The notes under the pieces were generated by a model that worked only from the letters and a program-made list of their open reading frames with translations, made no database searches and was not told the origin of the DNA. From Salegentibacter holothuriorum (lineage in GTDB: Bacteria; Bacteroidota; Bacteroidia; Flavobacteriales; Flavobacteriaceae), in NCBI RefSeq assembly GCF_900168045.1, contig NZ_FUYY01000003.1, forward strand, positions 371,704-435,703: a stretch of DNA of 64,000 nt, in the 5' to 3' direction. Of this stretch, positions 17,995 to 26,381 are shown one piece after another. Positions within the stretch are counted from its first letter, which is position 1. Every line of letters begins with the position of its first letter. Made by a program: the position numbers and the translations under genes.

Positions 17995-18030
17995 CCCCCT
18001 TTGGGGGTTAGGGGGCTTTTACTATCTTTG
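17995..18030 (+). promoter_or_regulatory. HMG-CoA lyase promoter; -33 box lies in a C5-TTT-G5 palindrome
   Basis: TTTG (18000-18003), a 19-base spacer and TATCTTTG (18023-18030) form a consensus promoter. The -33 TTTG is the centre of the palindrome CCCCCTTTGGGGG (17995-18007). The expected start of transcription falls at about 18034-18037, on the ATG itself. Confidence 0.75.
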
Positions 18031-18035
18031 GTGAT

Positions 18036-18899
18036 ATGGATAAAATCAAGCTTATTGAGTGTCCCCGAGACGCAATGCAGGGAATAAAAACCTTTATTCC
18101 TACTGAAAAAAAAGTACAGTATATTCAGTCTTTATTGCGTTGCGGATTTGATACCATAGATTTTGGAAGTTTTGTTTCCCCAAAGGCAATTCCACAAATG
18201 GTAGATACTGCTGAAGTTTTATCTAAATTAGATCTTTCTACAACAAAAAGTAAGTTGCTCGCCATCGTTGCAAACACGCGTGGGGCGCAAGATGCTTCAG
18301 TGCATCCTGAAATTGATTATTTGGGGTACCCTTTTTCTATTTCAGAAAACTTCCAAATGCGTAACACGCATAAAACCATAGCAGAATCTGTTGAGATTTT
18401 AAGTGAAATTCTTGAAATAGCTGAAAAATCGAATAAAAATGTAGTAGCTTATCTCTCTATGGGTTTTGGCAATCCTTATGGCGATCCATGGGATGTGGAA
18501 ATTGTAGGGGAGTGGACCAAAAAATTGTCGGCAATGGGAGTAAAAATCCTTTCTTTATCAGATACTATTGGAAGTTCTACTCCGGAAATAATTGAATATC
18601 TATTTTCAAATTTAATCCCGAAATATCCTGAAATTGAATTTGGAGCTCACCTCCATACCACGCCTTCAAAATGGCATGAGAAAATTGATGCCGCCTACAA
18701 AGCGGGCTGCAGAAGATTTGACGGAGCTATACAGGGCTTTGGCGGATGCCCAATGGCTAAAGATGAACTTACCGGAAATATGCCTTCAGAAAAGATGCTT
18801 TCCTATTTCAATTCCAAAAAGGCAGATTCCCATATTAAAATGACCAGTTTCGAGTCAGCTTACAACGAAGCTTCTAAAATTTTTAACGCCTATCATTAA
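18036..18899 (+). CDS. Hydroxymethylglutaryl-CoA lyase
   Basis: A 287-residue TIM-barrel lyase of the DRE-TIM superfamily that cleaves HMG-CoA to acetoacetate and acetyl-CoA, the last step of leucine catabolism. Signature pieces are ECPRDAMQGIKTFIP (metal/substrate Arg-Asp), DTIDFGSFVSPKAIPQM, and the flexible active-site loop GAIQGFGGCPMA with the catalytic Cys. Asp and His metal ligands are in GAHLHTTPSKWHEK. Cytoplasmic. The ATG lies only 5 bases after a consensus -7 box, so the mRNA should be leaderless or nearly so. Leucine breakdown also links it to the amino-acid dehydrogenase at 9011. Confidence 0.95.
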   Translation: MDKIKLIECPRDAMQGIKTFIPTEKKVQYIQSLLRCGFDTIDFGSFVSPKAIPQMVDTAEVLSKLDLSTTKSKLLAIVANTRGAQDASVHPEIDYLGYPFSISENFQMRNTHKTIAESVEILSEILEIAEKSNKNVVAYLSMGFGNPYGDPWDVEIVGEWTKKLSAMGVKILSLSDTIGSSTPEIIEYLFSNLIPKYPEIEFGAHLHTTPSKWHEKIDAAYKAGCRRFDGAIQGFGGCPMAKDELTGNMPSEKMLSYFNSKKADSHIKMTSFESAYNEASKIFNAYH

Positions 18900-18938
18900 T
18901 GGCCTTTATTTTAATTTTAAGTACCATTAGGAAAAGCT

Positions 18939-19022
18939 ATTTAAAATTAATCTAAATAAACTTGCCCTAAAGAAAATCTGTTTTTATATTTGCTGCTCAA
19001 TAATTTTAATCAGTCTAAATAA
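18939..19022 (+). promoter_or_regulatory. Promoter of the DUF4856-imelysin-HTTM-TonB operon with two candidate operators
   Basis: TTG (18962-18964), 20 bases, TATATTTG (18985-18992) is a consensus promoter. The dyad ATTTAAA-nTTAn-TCTAAATAA (18939-18959) sits just upstream of the -33 box, and a second, weaker copy with the same TCTAAATAA half lies at 19002-19022, downstream of the transcription start. The first dyad recurs at 25287-25307 before the iron ABC transporter, suggesting one metal-responsive (Fur-like) regulator. Confidence 0.65.
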
Positions 19023-19028
19023 AGCAAT

Positions 19029-20231
19029 ATGAAAAAGCTGTTTTTCTCAGCAATCTTAGGCGGGCTAACACTTGCCTCTTGTACATCAGACGATGATGTT
19101 ACTCCAGATAATCCGGAATTGGAAATTCCAGTAACTTATAATTTTGAAAGAGATGGTAACTCTACCATAAGCTATTCTGGACAAACCACAAGACTTCAAA
19201 TGACTTCGGAAATACTTTCTAATTTCACAGATTTTGAAAATGGAAGTGAAGATCTTTTGCTAAATATGTTTGCCAATGAAAATGCTCCTTTTGAAAACGC
19301 TAGTTTAAACGAATCTTCTAAAAGCGTAAAATCTAAGGTAGCGGCTTCTAAATTATATTTTTCAGCAAATACTGTTGAAAGTGCTGAAATTAAAAGTGAC
19401 TTTGATTCCTATATTACTGAACAGTTTACTGCGGTAAAGGCTAATAAGGAACAATTGGCTGAGGCTGGTAAGCCTGGTCAAATAGCCCAGGGAACCAAGG
19501 TTAGGTATGTAAATGGAAAAGGTTTGGAAATGAACCAGGCTTTTGCAAAAGGTTTAATCGGTGGTTTGCTGGCAGATCAAATTCTAAATAACTACCTGGC
19601 TCAGGAAGTTTTGGATGAAGCTGATAACCGTGCTAATAATGATGCAGGTATAGTTGAAGAAGGAAAGTCTTATACCACTATGGAGCATAAATGGGATGAA
19701 GCTTATGGGTATCTATATGGAGATCCCTCTATACCAACAGAAGATCCTAATACTGTTTTAAATGAAAGTGATGATGCGCTATTGTTTAACTATATGGGTA
19801 GTGTAAATGATGATAGTGATTTTGAAGGTATTGCAGAAGAAACCTTTGAAGCTTTTAAAACTGGTAGAGCTGCTATCGTTGCCGGAGATTATGAAACCCG
19901 TGATGAGCAGGTGAAAATTATTCGTGAGAATATTTCTACGATTATCGCTGTTAGGGCGATATATTACCTACAGGCCGGCAAAAAACAATTGGCTGATGGA
20001 GAAAATGGAGCTGCTTTTCATTCACTATCTGAAGGTTATGGATTTATCTATAGTCTTAGGTTTACGCATAACCCAGAGATTGAGGCTCCTTATGTTTCTG
20101 CCGATAATGTTGATAATTATTTGAATCAGCTAATGGATGGAAATGGTTTTTGGGAGGTGACTCCAGAAACCCTGGATACTATTTCTGATGAAATTGCTGC
20201 CGGTTTTGATTTTACTGTGGCAGATATATAA
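19029..20231 (+). CDS. DUF4856 lipoprotein
   Basis: A 400-residue lipoprotein (signal ending TLASCTSDD, acidic after the Cys) of the DUF4856 family. Visible features are VTYNFERDGNSTISYSGQT near the mature N-terminus, a mostly helical middle (GKGLEMNQAFAKGLIGGLLADQILNNYL), KWDEAYGYLYG, and a C-terminal helical pair with GAAFHSLSEGYGFIYSLRF. The biochemical role is unknown; the family is typically next to imelysin genes. First gene of a four-gene operon that continues with imelysin, an HTTM protein and a TonB receptor. An intrinsic-terminator-like hairpin follows its stop, so it may be expressed more strongly than the rest. Confidence 0.88.
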   Translation: MKKLFFSAILGGLTLASCTSDDDVTPDNPELEIPVTYNFERDGNSTISYSGQTTRLQMTSEILSNFTDFENGSEDLLLNMFANENAPFENASLNESSKSVKSKVAASKLYFSANTVESAEIKSDFDSYITEQFTAVKANKEQLAEAGKPGQIAQGTKVRYVNGKGLEMNQAFAKGLIGGLLADQILNNYLAQEVLDEADNRANNDAGIVEEGKSYTTMEHKWDEAYGYLYGDPSIPTEDPNTVLNESDDALLFNYMGSVNDDSDFEGIAEETFEAFKTGRAAIVAGDYETRDEQVKIIRENISTIIAVRAIYYLQAGKKQLADGENGAAFHSLSEGYGFIYSLRFTHNPEIEAPYVSADNVDNYLNQLMDGNGFWEVTPETLDTISDEIAAGFDFTVADI

Positions 20232-20243
20232 TTGAAAAAATTC

Positions 20244-20275
20244 GCCGGAGTTAGATTTTGTCTACTCCGGCTTTT
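20244..20275 (+). terminator. Terminator-like hairpin between the DUF4856 and imelysin genes
   Basis: GCCGGAG-T-TAGA (20244-20255) pairs with TCTACTCCGGC (20261-20271) with one bulged base, followed by TTTT. It lies inside an otherwise continuous operon and probably lowers read-through. Confidence 0.65.
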
Positions 20276-20288
20276 AATATTTATAGCT

Positions 20289-21401
20289 ATGATTAAGTTT
20301 TCTAAATTTTTATTGATTGCAACTTTAATGTTTGCTTCCTGTTCCACAGGGGACGATGGCGATGATGGAGGTGATTCTAATGGCGACAATTTTGACAGGG
20401 GTGAAATGCTGGCTAATTGGGCAGATAATATTATTGTGCCTTCTTTTGTAGCCTTTAAGGAAGAAACTCAGAAGTTAGAAGATATCGCTAAAGCTTTTGC
20501 CGACAACCCTGGTGTTACAGAATTGAGTGTACTTAGGGCGCAATACAAGGCAGCTTACCAGGAATTTCAAACCGTTGAAATGTTCCAGATTGGAAAAGCA
20601 GAAGAATTAAATTATAGAAGTTTTCTCAATACGTATCCTACTAATACCGAAAATATTGAATCTCAAATAGCTTCCGGGAATTATAACCTCGAGTTGCCAT
20701 CAAATTTTGCAGAACAAGGTTTTCCAGCTTTAGATTATTTACTGTATTCTTATGGATCAACAGAAGAAACCTTGGAAGTTTTTAATTCAAACCCAGAATA
20801 TATTAATTACACCGTGGCAATCACTGAGCGAATCAATGCATTAACTGCTGAGGTTACAGCTTCCTGGGAAGGTGATTACAGGAATACTTTTGTAAATAAT
20901 ACCAGTTCTTCCAGTACAGGTTCTGTAGATAGGTTTACCAATGATTATGTGATGTATTATGAAAAGATTCTTAGGTCTGGAAAAATTGGTTATCCTGCCG
21001 GTGCCTTTACGGGGTCTCCTTCTCCTGGAAATGTAGAAGGGCTTTATGCTGGTGGTATCTCAAAGAATTTATACTTGCAGGCTCTGGATAGTTTTGAAGA
21101 TTTTTATTATGGAGTGAAAATTAATGGGGAAGAAAATGGGCTAAGTTACTTCCAGTATTTGGATTATATGGATGATAAAACAGACTCAGAAAGTTTAACT
21201 GCTTCTATATCAGATCAATTTTTGGCAATTAGAAACCAAAGCTCAGACCTGGATGATAACCTGAAATCACAGGTTGAAACAGATAATTCTAAGATGTTGG
21301 CTGCTCACGATGAGCTTCAAAAGCTAGTAATTCTCTTAAAAGTAGATATGATGCAAACGCTTTCTATTAGCGTAGATTATGTAGATTCTGACGGAGATTA
21401 A
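20289..21401 (+). CDS. Imelysin-family (M75-like) iron-regulated lipoprotein
   Basis: A 370-residue lipoprotein. I start it at ATG 20289: the frame is open from a TTG at 20232, but that start would place the hairpin at 20244 in the coding region and spoil the signal KFLLIATLMFASCSTG. After the Cys is an Asp/Gly-rich linker. The imelysin fold (two helical bundles) runs to the end; the usual GxHxxE motif reads GFPALDYLLYSYG here, so the His is Pro and the Glu is Asp, arguing against peptidase activity. Imelysin-like proteins are iron-regulated and thought to bind iron. Seven bases to the HTTM gene. Confidence 0.9.
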   Translation: MIKFSKFLLIATLMFASCSTGDDGDDGGDSNGDNFDRGEMLANWADNIIVPSFVAFKEETQKLEDIAKAFADNPGVTELSVLRAQYKAAYQEFQTVEMFQIGKAEELNYRSFLNTYPTNTENIESQIASGNYNLELPSNFAEQGFPALDYLLYSYGSTEETLEVFNSNPEYINYTVAITERINALTAEVTASWEGDYRNTFVNNTSSSSTGSVDRFTNDYVMYYEKILRSGKIGYPAGAFTGSPSPGNVEGLYAGGISKNLYLQALDSFEDFYYGVKINGEENGLSYFQYLDYMDDKTDSESLTASISDQFLAIRNQSSDLDDNLKSQVETDNSKMLAAHDELQKLVILLKVDMMQTLSISVDYVDSDGD

Positions 21402-21408
21402 TTAGTTG

Positions 21409-22773
21409 ATGCAACTTTCTCTAAGCAAATATCTAAAAAAGACTACGGAAGCCGCCCCCCTGGCGGTTTTTCGTTTGTTTTTTGGGCTTATGATGTTTGC
21501 TAGTATATTGCGTTTCTGGCTTAACGGGTGGATTGAAAAATTATATATCACACCAAAATTCTTCTTTTCCTATTATGGCTTTGAATGGGTGAAACCTTTG
21601 GGCGATTTCACTTATTTACTTTTTATTCTTTGTGGTATTGCGGCTTTAATGGTGGCTGCAGGTTATAAATACCGCCTGGCTATTATCTTATTTTTCCTCA
21701 GTTTTACCTATATCGAGCTGATGGATAAAACAACTTACCTTAATCATTATTACTTCATTAGTATTCTTAGTTTTCTAATGATATTTTTACCCGCTAATGC
21801 TTATTTTTCTATAGATGCCTGGCGAAATCCAACCAGGGCTTTTCAAAAAATACCACAATGGTGTATAGATGCTATAAAACTATTGCTGGGAATTGTATAT
21901 TTCTATGCCGGACTTGCAAAAATTAATTCAGATTGGCTTTTTAGGGCTATGCCGTTAAAAATATGGTTGCCTTCAAAATACGATCTTCCTTTACTGGGTG
22001 ACCTTATGCAACAGGAATGGGTGCATTATGCATTTAGTTGGAATGGTATGCTCTACGATCTTTTTATCCCTTTTCTGCTACTTTGGAAGAGAACTCGTTT
22101 TGTTGCGTTCTTAATGGTTATAGTTTTTCACGTGCTTACCCGTGTGCTTTTCCCAATAGGAATGTTTCCTTTTATCATGATTGTTAGTGCATTGATCTTT
22201 TTTAGCCCTAAAATCCATCAAGGTATAATAGGTTTAATATCGAAATGGTTCAGTATATCAAAACAAAGATTTGATAATTTAAGAACTTATCAATTTTCGG
22301 GAATTAAGAAAAACCTAAGTATTGGTATTCTTTCAGTCTTTTTTATTGTTCAGCTTTTATTTCCGTGGAGATATTTATTATATCCGGGAGAATTGTTTTG
22401 GACCGAAGAGGGGTTTAGGTTTTCCTGGCGGGTAATGCTTATGGAAAAAGCCGGATATGCCCAGTTCAAGGTAGTAAACGCTGAGACTGGAAATCGGTTT
22501 TATGTAGACAATTCAGATTTCCTTACTCCTTTTCAGGAGAAACAAATGTCCTTTCAACCAGGTTTTATTATTCAATATGCTCATTTTTTAGCCGATCACT
22601 TTGAAAAAGATGGTCACGAAAATATTGAGATCTATGTAGAGAATTATGTGGCGCTCAATGGAAGAAAGAGCACTCCCTACATAGACCCGCAGGTTAATTT
22701 GCTTAATTTCGCGGACTCTTTTAAACATAAAACATTCATTTTACCATTTCAAGATGAGATTAAAGGTCTTTAG
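21409..22773 (+). CDS. HTTM (vitamin K-dependent gamma-carboxylase-like) membrane protein
   Basis: A 454-residue protein starting at ATG 21409 (a TTG precedes it directly). It has about seven to nine membrane segments in residues ~15-310 (AVFRLFFGLMMFASILRFW, FISILSFLMIFLPA, LLGIVYFYAGLAKINSDWL, FPFIMIVSALIFF), then an extracytoplasmic C-terminal part with FRFSWRVMLMEKAGYAQFKV, the pattern of HTTM/gamma-carboxylase-like proteins. The animal relative carboxylates Glu residues using vitamin K hydroquinone; whether bacterial members do so is unknown. Its last 20 bases overlap the TonB receptor gene, so the two are translationally coupled. The association with imelysin and a ferric TonB receptor points to iron uptake. 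Confidence 0.87.
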   Translation: MQLSLSKYLKKTTEAAPLAVFRLFFGLMMFASILRFWLNGWIEKLYITPKFFFSYYGFEWVKPLGDFTYLLFILCGIAALMVAAGYKYRLAIILFFLSFTYIELMDKTTYLNHYYFISILSFLMIFLPANAYFSIDAWRNPTRAFQKIPQWCIDAIKLLLGIVYFYAGLAKINSDWLFRAMPLKIWLPSKYDLPLLGDLMQQEWVHYAFSWNGMLYDLFIPFLLLWKRTRFVAFLMVIVFHVLTRVLFPIGMFPFIMIVSALIFFSPKIHQGIIGLISKWFSISKQRFDNLRTYQFSGIKKNLSIGILSVFFIVQLLFPWRYLLYPGELFWTEEGFRFSWRVMLMEKAGYAQFKVVNAETGNRFYVDNSDFLTPFQEKQMSFQPGFIIQYAHFLADHFEKDGHENIEIYVENYVALNGRKSTPYIDPQVNLLNFADSFKHKTFILPFQDEIKGL

Positions 22774-25186
22774 TATATTATTCTTTTTAGGATCGTTCAT
22801 GTATGCTCAGCATAGCTTGAGCGGAAAGGTGATTTCTGCAGAAACAGGGGAGCCAATCCCAAATGCTGAAGTTTGGAATAAAACAACATCTGATGTGGCG
22901 ATTACCGATAAAAATGGTGATTTTGAAATCACAGACATTGGCTCAGGAACTTATAATTTTGCTGTTTTTAGTTACGAATACGCTATCCTGGAAAAGCAAT
23001 TAACCATCAATGGAAATCTTAAAATGGAATTTAGCCTCTCGCCTTTAGCCGAAAGTTTGAGCGAGGTGATGATCACCAACAGAAGGGAGCAACTTTTCGC
23101 TTTAAGAAAACTTAGAAAAGTGGAAGGAACTGCTATTTACGCCGGGAAAAAAAGTGAAGTGGTAGTTATGGATAAGGTCTCTGGAAATCTTGCTGCTAAT
23201 AATGCCCGGGAGATTTATAGTCAGGTGGTTGGTTTAAATATTTATGATAATGGTGATGCAGGACTTCAATTAAATATTGGTGGGCGAGGCCTTGATCCTA
23301 ACAGAACTCAGAATTTCAACACCCGACAGAATGGTTATGACATCTCGGCAGATGTACTTGGATATCCCGAAAGTTATTATACTCCACCACCGGAAGCACT
23401 AAGAGAAATTCAGGTGGTTCGTGGCGCTGCGTCATTACAATATGGTACACAGTTTGGCGGACTTATTAATTTTAAATTTAAAGAACCTCCACGCGATAAA
23501 AAAATAGAGATTGTCTCAAGGCAGTCGGTAGGTTCTTATAACCTGTTTACCAGTTTTAATAGTTTGGCCGGGACTATCGGGAAATTTAGTTATTATACCT
23601 ATTATAATTACAAAACAGGAGAAGGTTTTAGACCTAATTCAGATTATACTTCTAATAACTTTTTTTCTCATCTAGCCTGGGATTTTAACGATAGAACTAA
23701 ACTGAGTTTTGAGTACACTTACTTAGATTACCTGGCACAACAACCCGGTGGTCTTACCGATGCACAATTTTATGAAAACCCCGATTTCAGCAACAGAGAG
23801 CGAAACTGGTTTGATGTAAATTGGAATTTATATGCATTAAAGTTTAAGCATCGTTTTTCTGATAGAACAGATTTTAGCCTGAATGTTTTTGGTTTAGATG
23901 CTTCGCGAAAAGCGGTTGGTTTTAGGGAAAATAGAGTTTCACAAGCAGACGATCTTTCTGCACCACGGGAATTATTGGTAGATGACTTCTCTAATTGGGG
24001 CGCAGAAGCAAGGTTGCTAACCAGGTATAGTTTGTTTGATGAAGAATCGGTTTTATTGATTGGGAGTAAATATTACGATGCCAATAATTTTCAGAAACAA
24101 GGGCCGGGAACTATTTCGGCTAAACCGGAATTTACATTTACAAACAATCAATTCCCGAATTATCCAAGGCAATCAGAATATAATTTCCCGAATAAAAACC
24201 TGGCGTTCTTTGGGGAAAATATTTTTAATCTCACGAATAAGCTTTCTATTACTCCAGGTTTTAGAATAGAGTATATTAATACAAAGGCAAATGGTTCTTA
24301 TAAAGAAATAGTTCTTGACCTTGCTAATAATCCTTTAATTAATGAAACCAGGGAAGAAGAAAAAGACCTGGAAAGAAGCTTTGCATTATTAGGAGTTGGA
24401 GCTAGTTATAACCTGGATTCTTCTAATGAATTATATGGGAATTTTTCTCAAAATTACAGGTCGGTGACTTTTAGTGATATTAGGATAGTAAACCCCAGTT
24501 TTGTGGTAGATCCAAATATTTCTGAAGAAACAGGCTTTACCTCCGATTTTGGAATTAGAGGAAAATTAAAGAATTACCTGTCTTACGATGTTAGTGTCTT
24601 TGGTTTATGGTATCAGGATAGAATAGGGGAAGTTTTGGGAGTTGAAGATGGCTTTATAGTAAGAAAGCGCGGTAATATAGGAGATGCTTTTATCTATGGG
24701 CTGGAAACTTTCGCCGATTGGAATATTCGAAATACCTTTTTTGAACAAGCTGAGAATTACCGTTTGAATCTTTTTGTAAACACTGCTTTTACAAATTCTG
24801 AATATACCGCTTCAGAAGAAACTAATGTGGAAGGAAATCAGGTTGAATTTATACCTTATGTAAATCTAAAAACAGGCTTGAATTTTGGATATGCTAATTT
24901 TTTAGCCGGTTTTCAATATACCTACCTTTCAAAGCAGTATACAGATGCGACCAATGCTCCTCAGGACACTAATGATAATCAACGTGGAATAGAAGGCAGT
25001 ATTCCGGCTTACGGCATTTTAGATTTTTCGGCTTCTTATAGTTTTGGGAAGTTTAAGCTAGAATCGGGGATTAATAATTTATTAGATAATTCCTATTTTA
25101 CCAGACGAGCTACAGGTTATCCCGGTCCCGGAATTATTCCTGCGCAGCCTATAACATGGTATAGCAGTCTTCAGTTTAGATTTTAA
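22754..25186 (+). CDS. TonB-dependent outer-membrane receptor (FecA-like)
   Basis: An 810-residue outer-membrane receptor. Signal peptide to FMYAQ; residues ~22-100 are a carboxypeptidase-regulatory-like domain (LSGKVISAETGEPIPNAEVW) typical of Bacteroidota receptors; the plug follows (~120-240: NIGGRGLDPNRTQNFNTRQ, EIQVVRGAASLQYGTQFGG). The rest is a 22-strand barrel ending in the aromatic WYSSLQFRF. Plug motifs resemble ferric-dicitrate receptors (FecA), so a ferric siderophore is the likeliest ligand, but the substrate is not proven. Overlaps the HTTM gene by 20 bases and is the last gene of the operon. A G-rich stretch and a small GAGCTT/AAGCTC hairpin follow. Confidence 0.93.
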   Translation: MRLKVFSILFFLGSFMYAQHSLSGKVISAETGEPIPNAEVWNKTTSDVAITDKNGDFEITDIGSGTYNFAVFSYEYAILEKQLTINGNLKMEFSLSPLAESLSEVMITNRREQLFALRKLRKVEGTAIYAGKKSEVVVMDKVSGNLAANNAREIYSQVVGLNIYDNGDAGLQLNIGGRGLDPNRTQNFNTRQNGYDISADVLGYPESYYTPPPEALREIQVVRGAASLQYGTQFGGLINFKFKEPPRDKKIEIVSRQSVGSYNLFTSFNSLAGTIGKFSYYTYYNYKTGEGFRPNSDYTSNNFFSHLAWDFNDRTKLSFEYTYLDYLAQQPGGLTDAQFYENPDFSNRERNWFDVNWNLYALKFKHRFSDRTDFSLNVFGLDASRKAVGFRENRVSQADDLSAPRELLVDDFSNWGAEARLLTRYSLFDEESVLLIGSKYYDANNFQKQGPGTISAKPEFTFTNNQFPNYPRQSEYNFPNKNLAFFGENIFNLTNKLSITPGFRIEYINTKANGSYKEIVLDLANNPLINETREEEKDLERSFALLGVGASYNLDSSNELYGNFSQNYRSVTFSDIRIVNPSFVVDPNISEETGFTSDFGIRGKLKNYLSYDVSVFGLWYQDRIGEVLGVEDGFIVRKRGNIGDAFIYGLETFADWNIRNTFFEQAENYRLNLFVNTAFTNSEYTASEETNVEGNQVEFIPYVNLKTGLNFGYANFLAGFQYTYLSKQYTDATNAPQDTNDNQRGIEGSIPAYGILDFSASYSFGKFKLESGINNLLDNSYFTRRATGYPGPGIIPAQPITWYSSLQFRF

Positions 25187-25286
25187 GAGTTTCAGCGGGG
25201 GAGGGGGAGCTTGGAAGCTCAATGAAAAATATTTTTCTAGAAGCATTAAACAAATGTCAATTTCTTTAAAAAATCAGCTGTTTTTT

Positions 25287-25316
25287 ATTTAAACTTATTC
25301 TAAATAATTATATTTG
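25287..25316 (+). promoter_or_regulatory. Promoter -7 element and operator-like dyad of the iron ABC transporter operon
   Basis: The dyad ATTTAAA-nTTAn-TCTAAATAA (25287-25307) ends one base before the -7 element TATATTTG (25309-25316), covering the -33 region. A bound repressor would block RNA polymerase. It agrees with the site at 18939-18959 in 19 of 21 positions. Confidence 0.65.
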
Positions 25317-25337
25317 AAAAAATAAAAAATCAGAAAA

Positions 25338-26381
25338 ATGAATAAATTCCTAATAGGTCTTTTGAGTTTAACTTTACTTTTCTCCTGTAAAAATTCGGAA
25401 GAAAAAAATAAAGATGCTGAAAATGAAAAGCAAGAAGTAAATGTTTATACCCATAGACATTATGAATCTGATCAGGAGCTGTTTAAACAATTTGAAGAAG
25501 AAACGGGAATTACCGTAAATGTAATTAATGCTAATGCCGATGAGCTTATTCAAAAGATGAGTATGGAGGGGGAGCAATCTCCGGCAGATGTTCTTATTAC
25601 GGTAGATGCAGGTAGATTGGAAAGAGCCAAAAGTGGTGATCTTTTGCAAGCTGTATCTTCAGAAACACTGGAAAATACTATACCTTCTCATCTTAAAGAT
25701 GCCGATAATTATTGGTTTGGATTAACTAAAAGAGCGCGGGTTATTGCTTACGCTAAAGATAGGGTAGATGAGAGTGAGTTGTCTACTTATGAAGATTTAG
25801 CTTCAAATAAATGGAATGATAAGTTATTGATACGTTCTTCCGGGAATATATATAACCAATCACTAATGGCATCTATTATGGTTCATAATGGAGAAGAAGA
25901 AGCAAAAAAGTGGGCAGAAGCTGTAGTAGAGAATATGGCAAGAGCTCCTAAAGGAAATGATCGTGACCAGGTTAAAGCTGTGGTTGCGGGAGAAGGTGAT
26001 CTTGCTGTTGTAAACACCTATTATATTGGTAAGCTTTTAAATTCTGAAGATCCTGAAGAAGTGAAAGCCGGTGAAAGTATTGAACTTTTCTTCCCAAATC
26101 AGAATGGTCGTGGTACACATATTAATGTAAGCGGGGCCGGAGTGGCAAAATATGCTCCTAATAAAGATAACGCAATTAAATTTATAGAGTTTTTGATTTC
26201 TGAAAAAGCTCAAAAAGTATTTGCACATTCAAATTATGAATATCCTGTGAATAATGCGGTAGCTCCTGCAGCTTTATTGCAAGAGTGGGGAGAATTTAAA
26301 GAAGATACACTTAACCTGTCTAAGTTGGGTGAGAATAATAAAAAGGCAGTAATGCTATTTGATGAAGCAGGCTGGAAATAA
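25338..26381 (+). CDS. Ferric iron ABC transporter substrate-binding lipoprotein (FbpA/FutA-like)
   Basis: A 347-residue periplasmic-type binding protein held as a lipoprotein (LTLLFSCKNSEE). It has the ferric-binding family pattern: NVYTHRHYESDQELFKQFEEETGI, VINANADELIQKM, PADVLITVDAGRL, LIRSSGNIYNQSLMAS, and the iron-ligand tyrosine pair in VVNTYYIGKL. It collects Fe3+ for the permease encoded next; the genes overlap by 20 bases. Its promoter carries the same dyad as the imelysin operon 6 kb upstream. The stop codon lies within the start of the permease gene. Confidence 0.93.
   Translation: MNKFLIGLLSLTLLFSCKNSEEKNKDAENEKQEVNVYTHRHYESDQELFKQFEEETGITVNVINANADELIQKMSMEGEQSPADVLITVDAGRLERAKSGDLLQAVSSETLENTIPSHLKDADNYWFGLTKRARVIAYAKDRVDESELSTYEDLASNKWNDKLLIRSSGNIYNQSLMASIMVHNGEEEAKKWAEAVVENMARAPKGNDRDQVKAVVAGEGDLAVVNTYYIGKLLNSEDPEEVKAGESIELFFPNQNGRGTHINVSGAGVAKYAPNKDNAIKFIEFLISEKAQKVFAHSNYEYPVNNAVAPAALLQEWGEFKEDTLNLSKLGENNKKAVMLFDEAGWK

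Noticed and set aside
20232..20288. Nineteen-codon 5' extension of imelysin
   Set aside because: It includes the terminator-like hairpin and would bury the lipoprotein signal.
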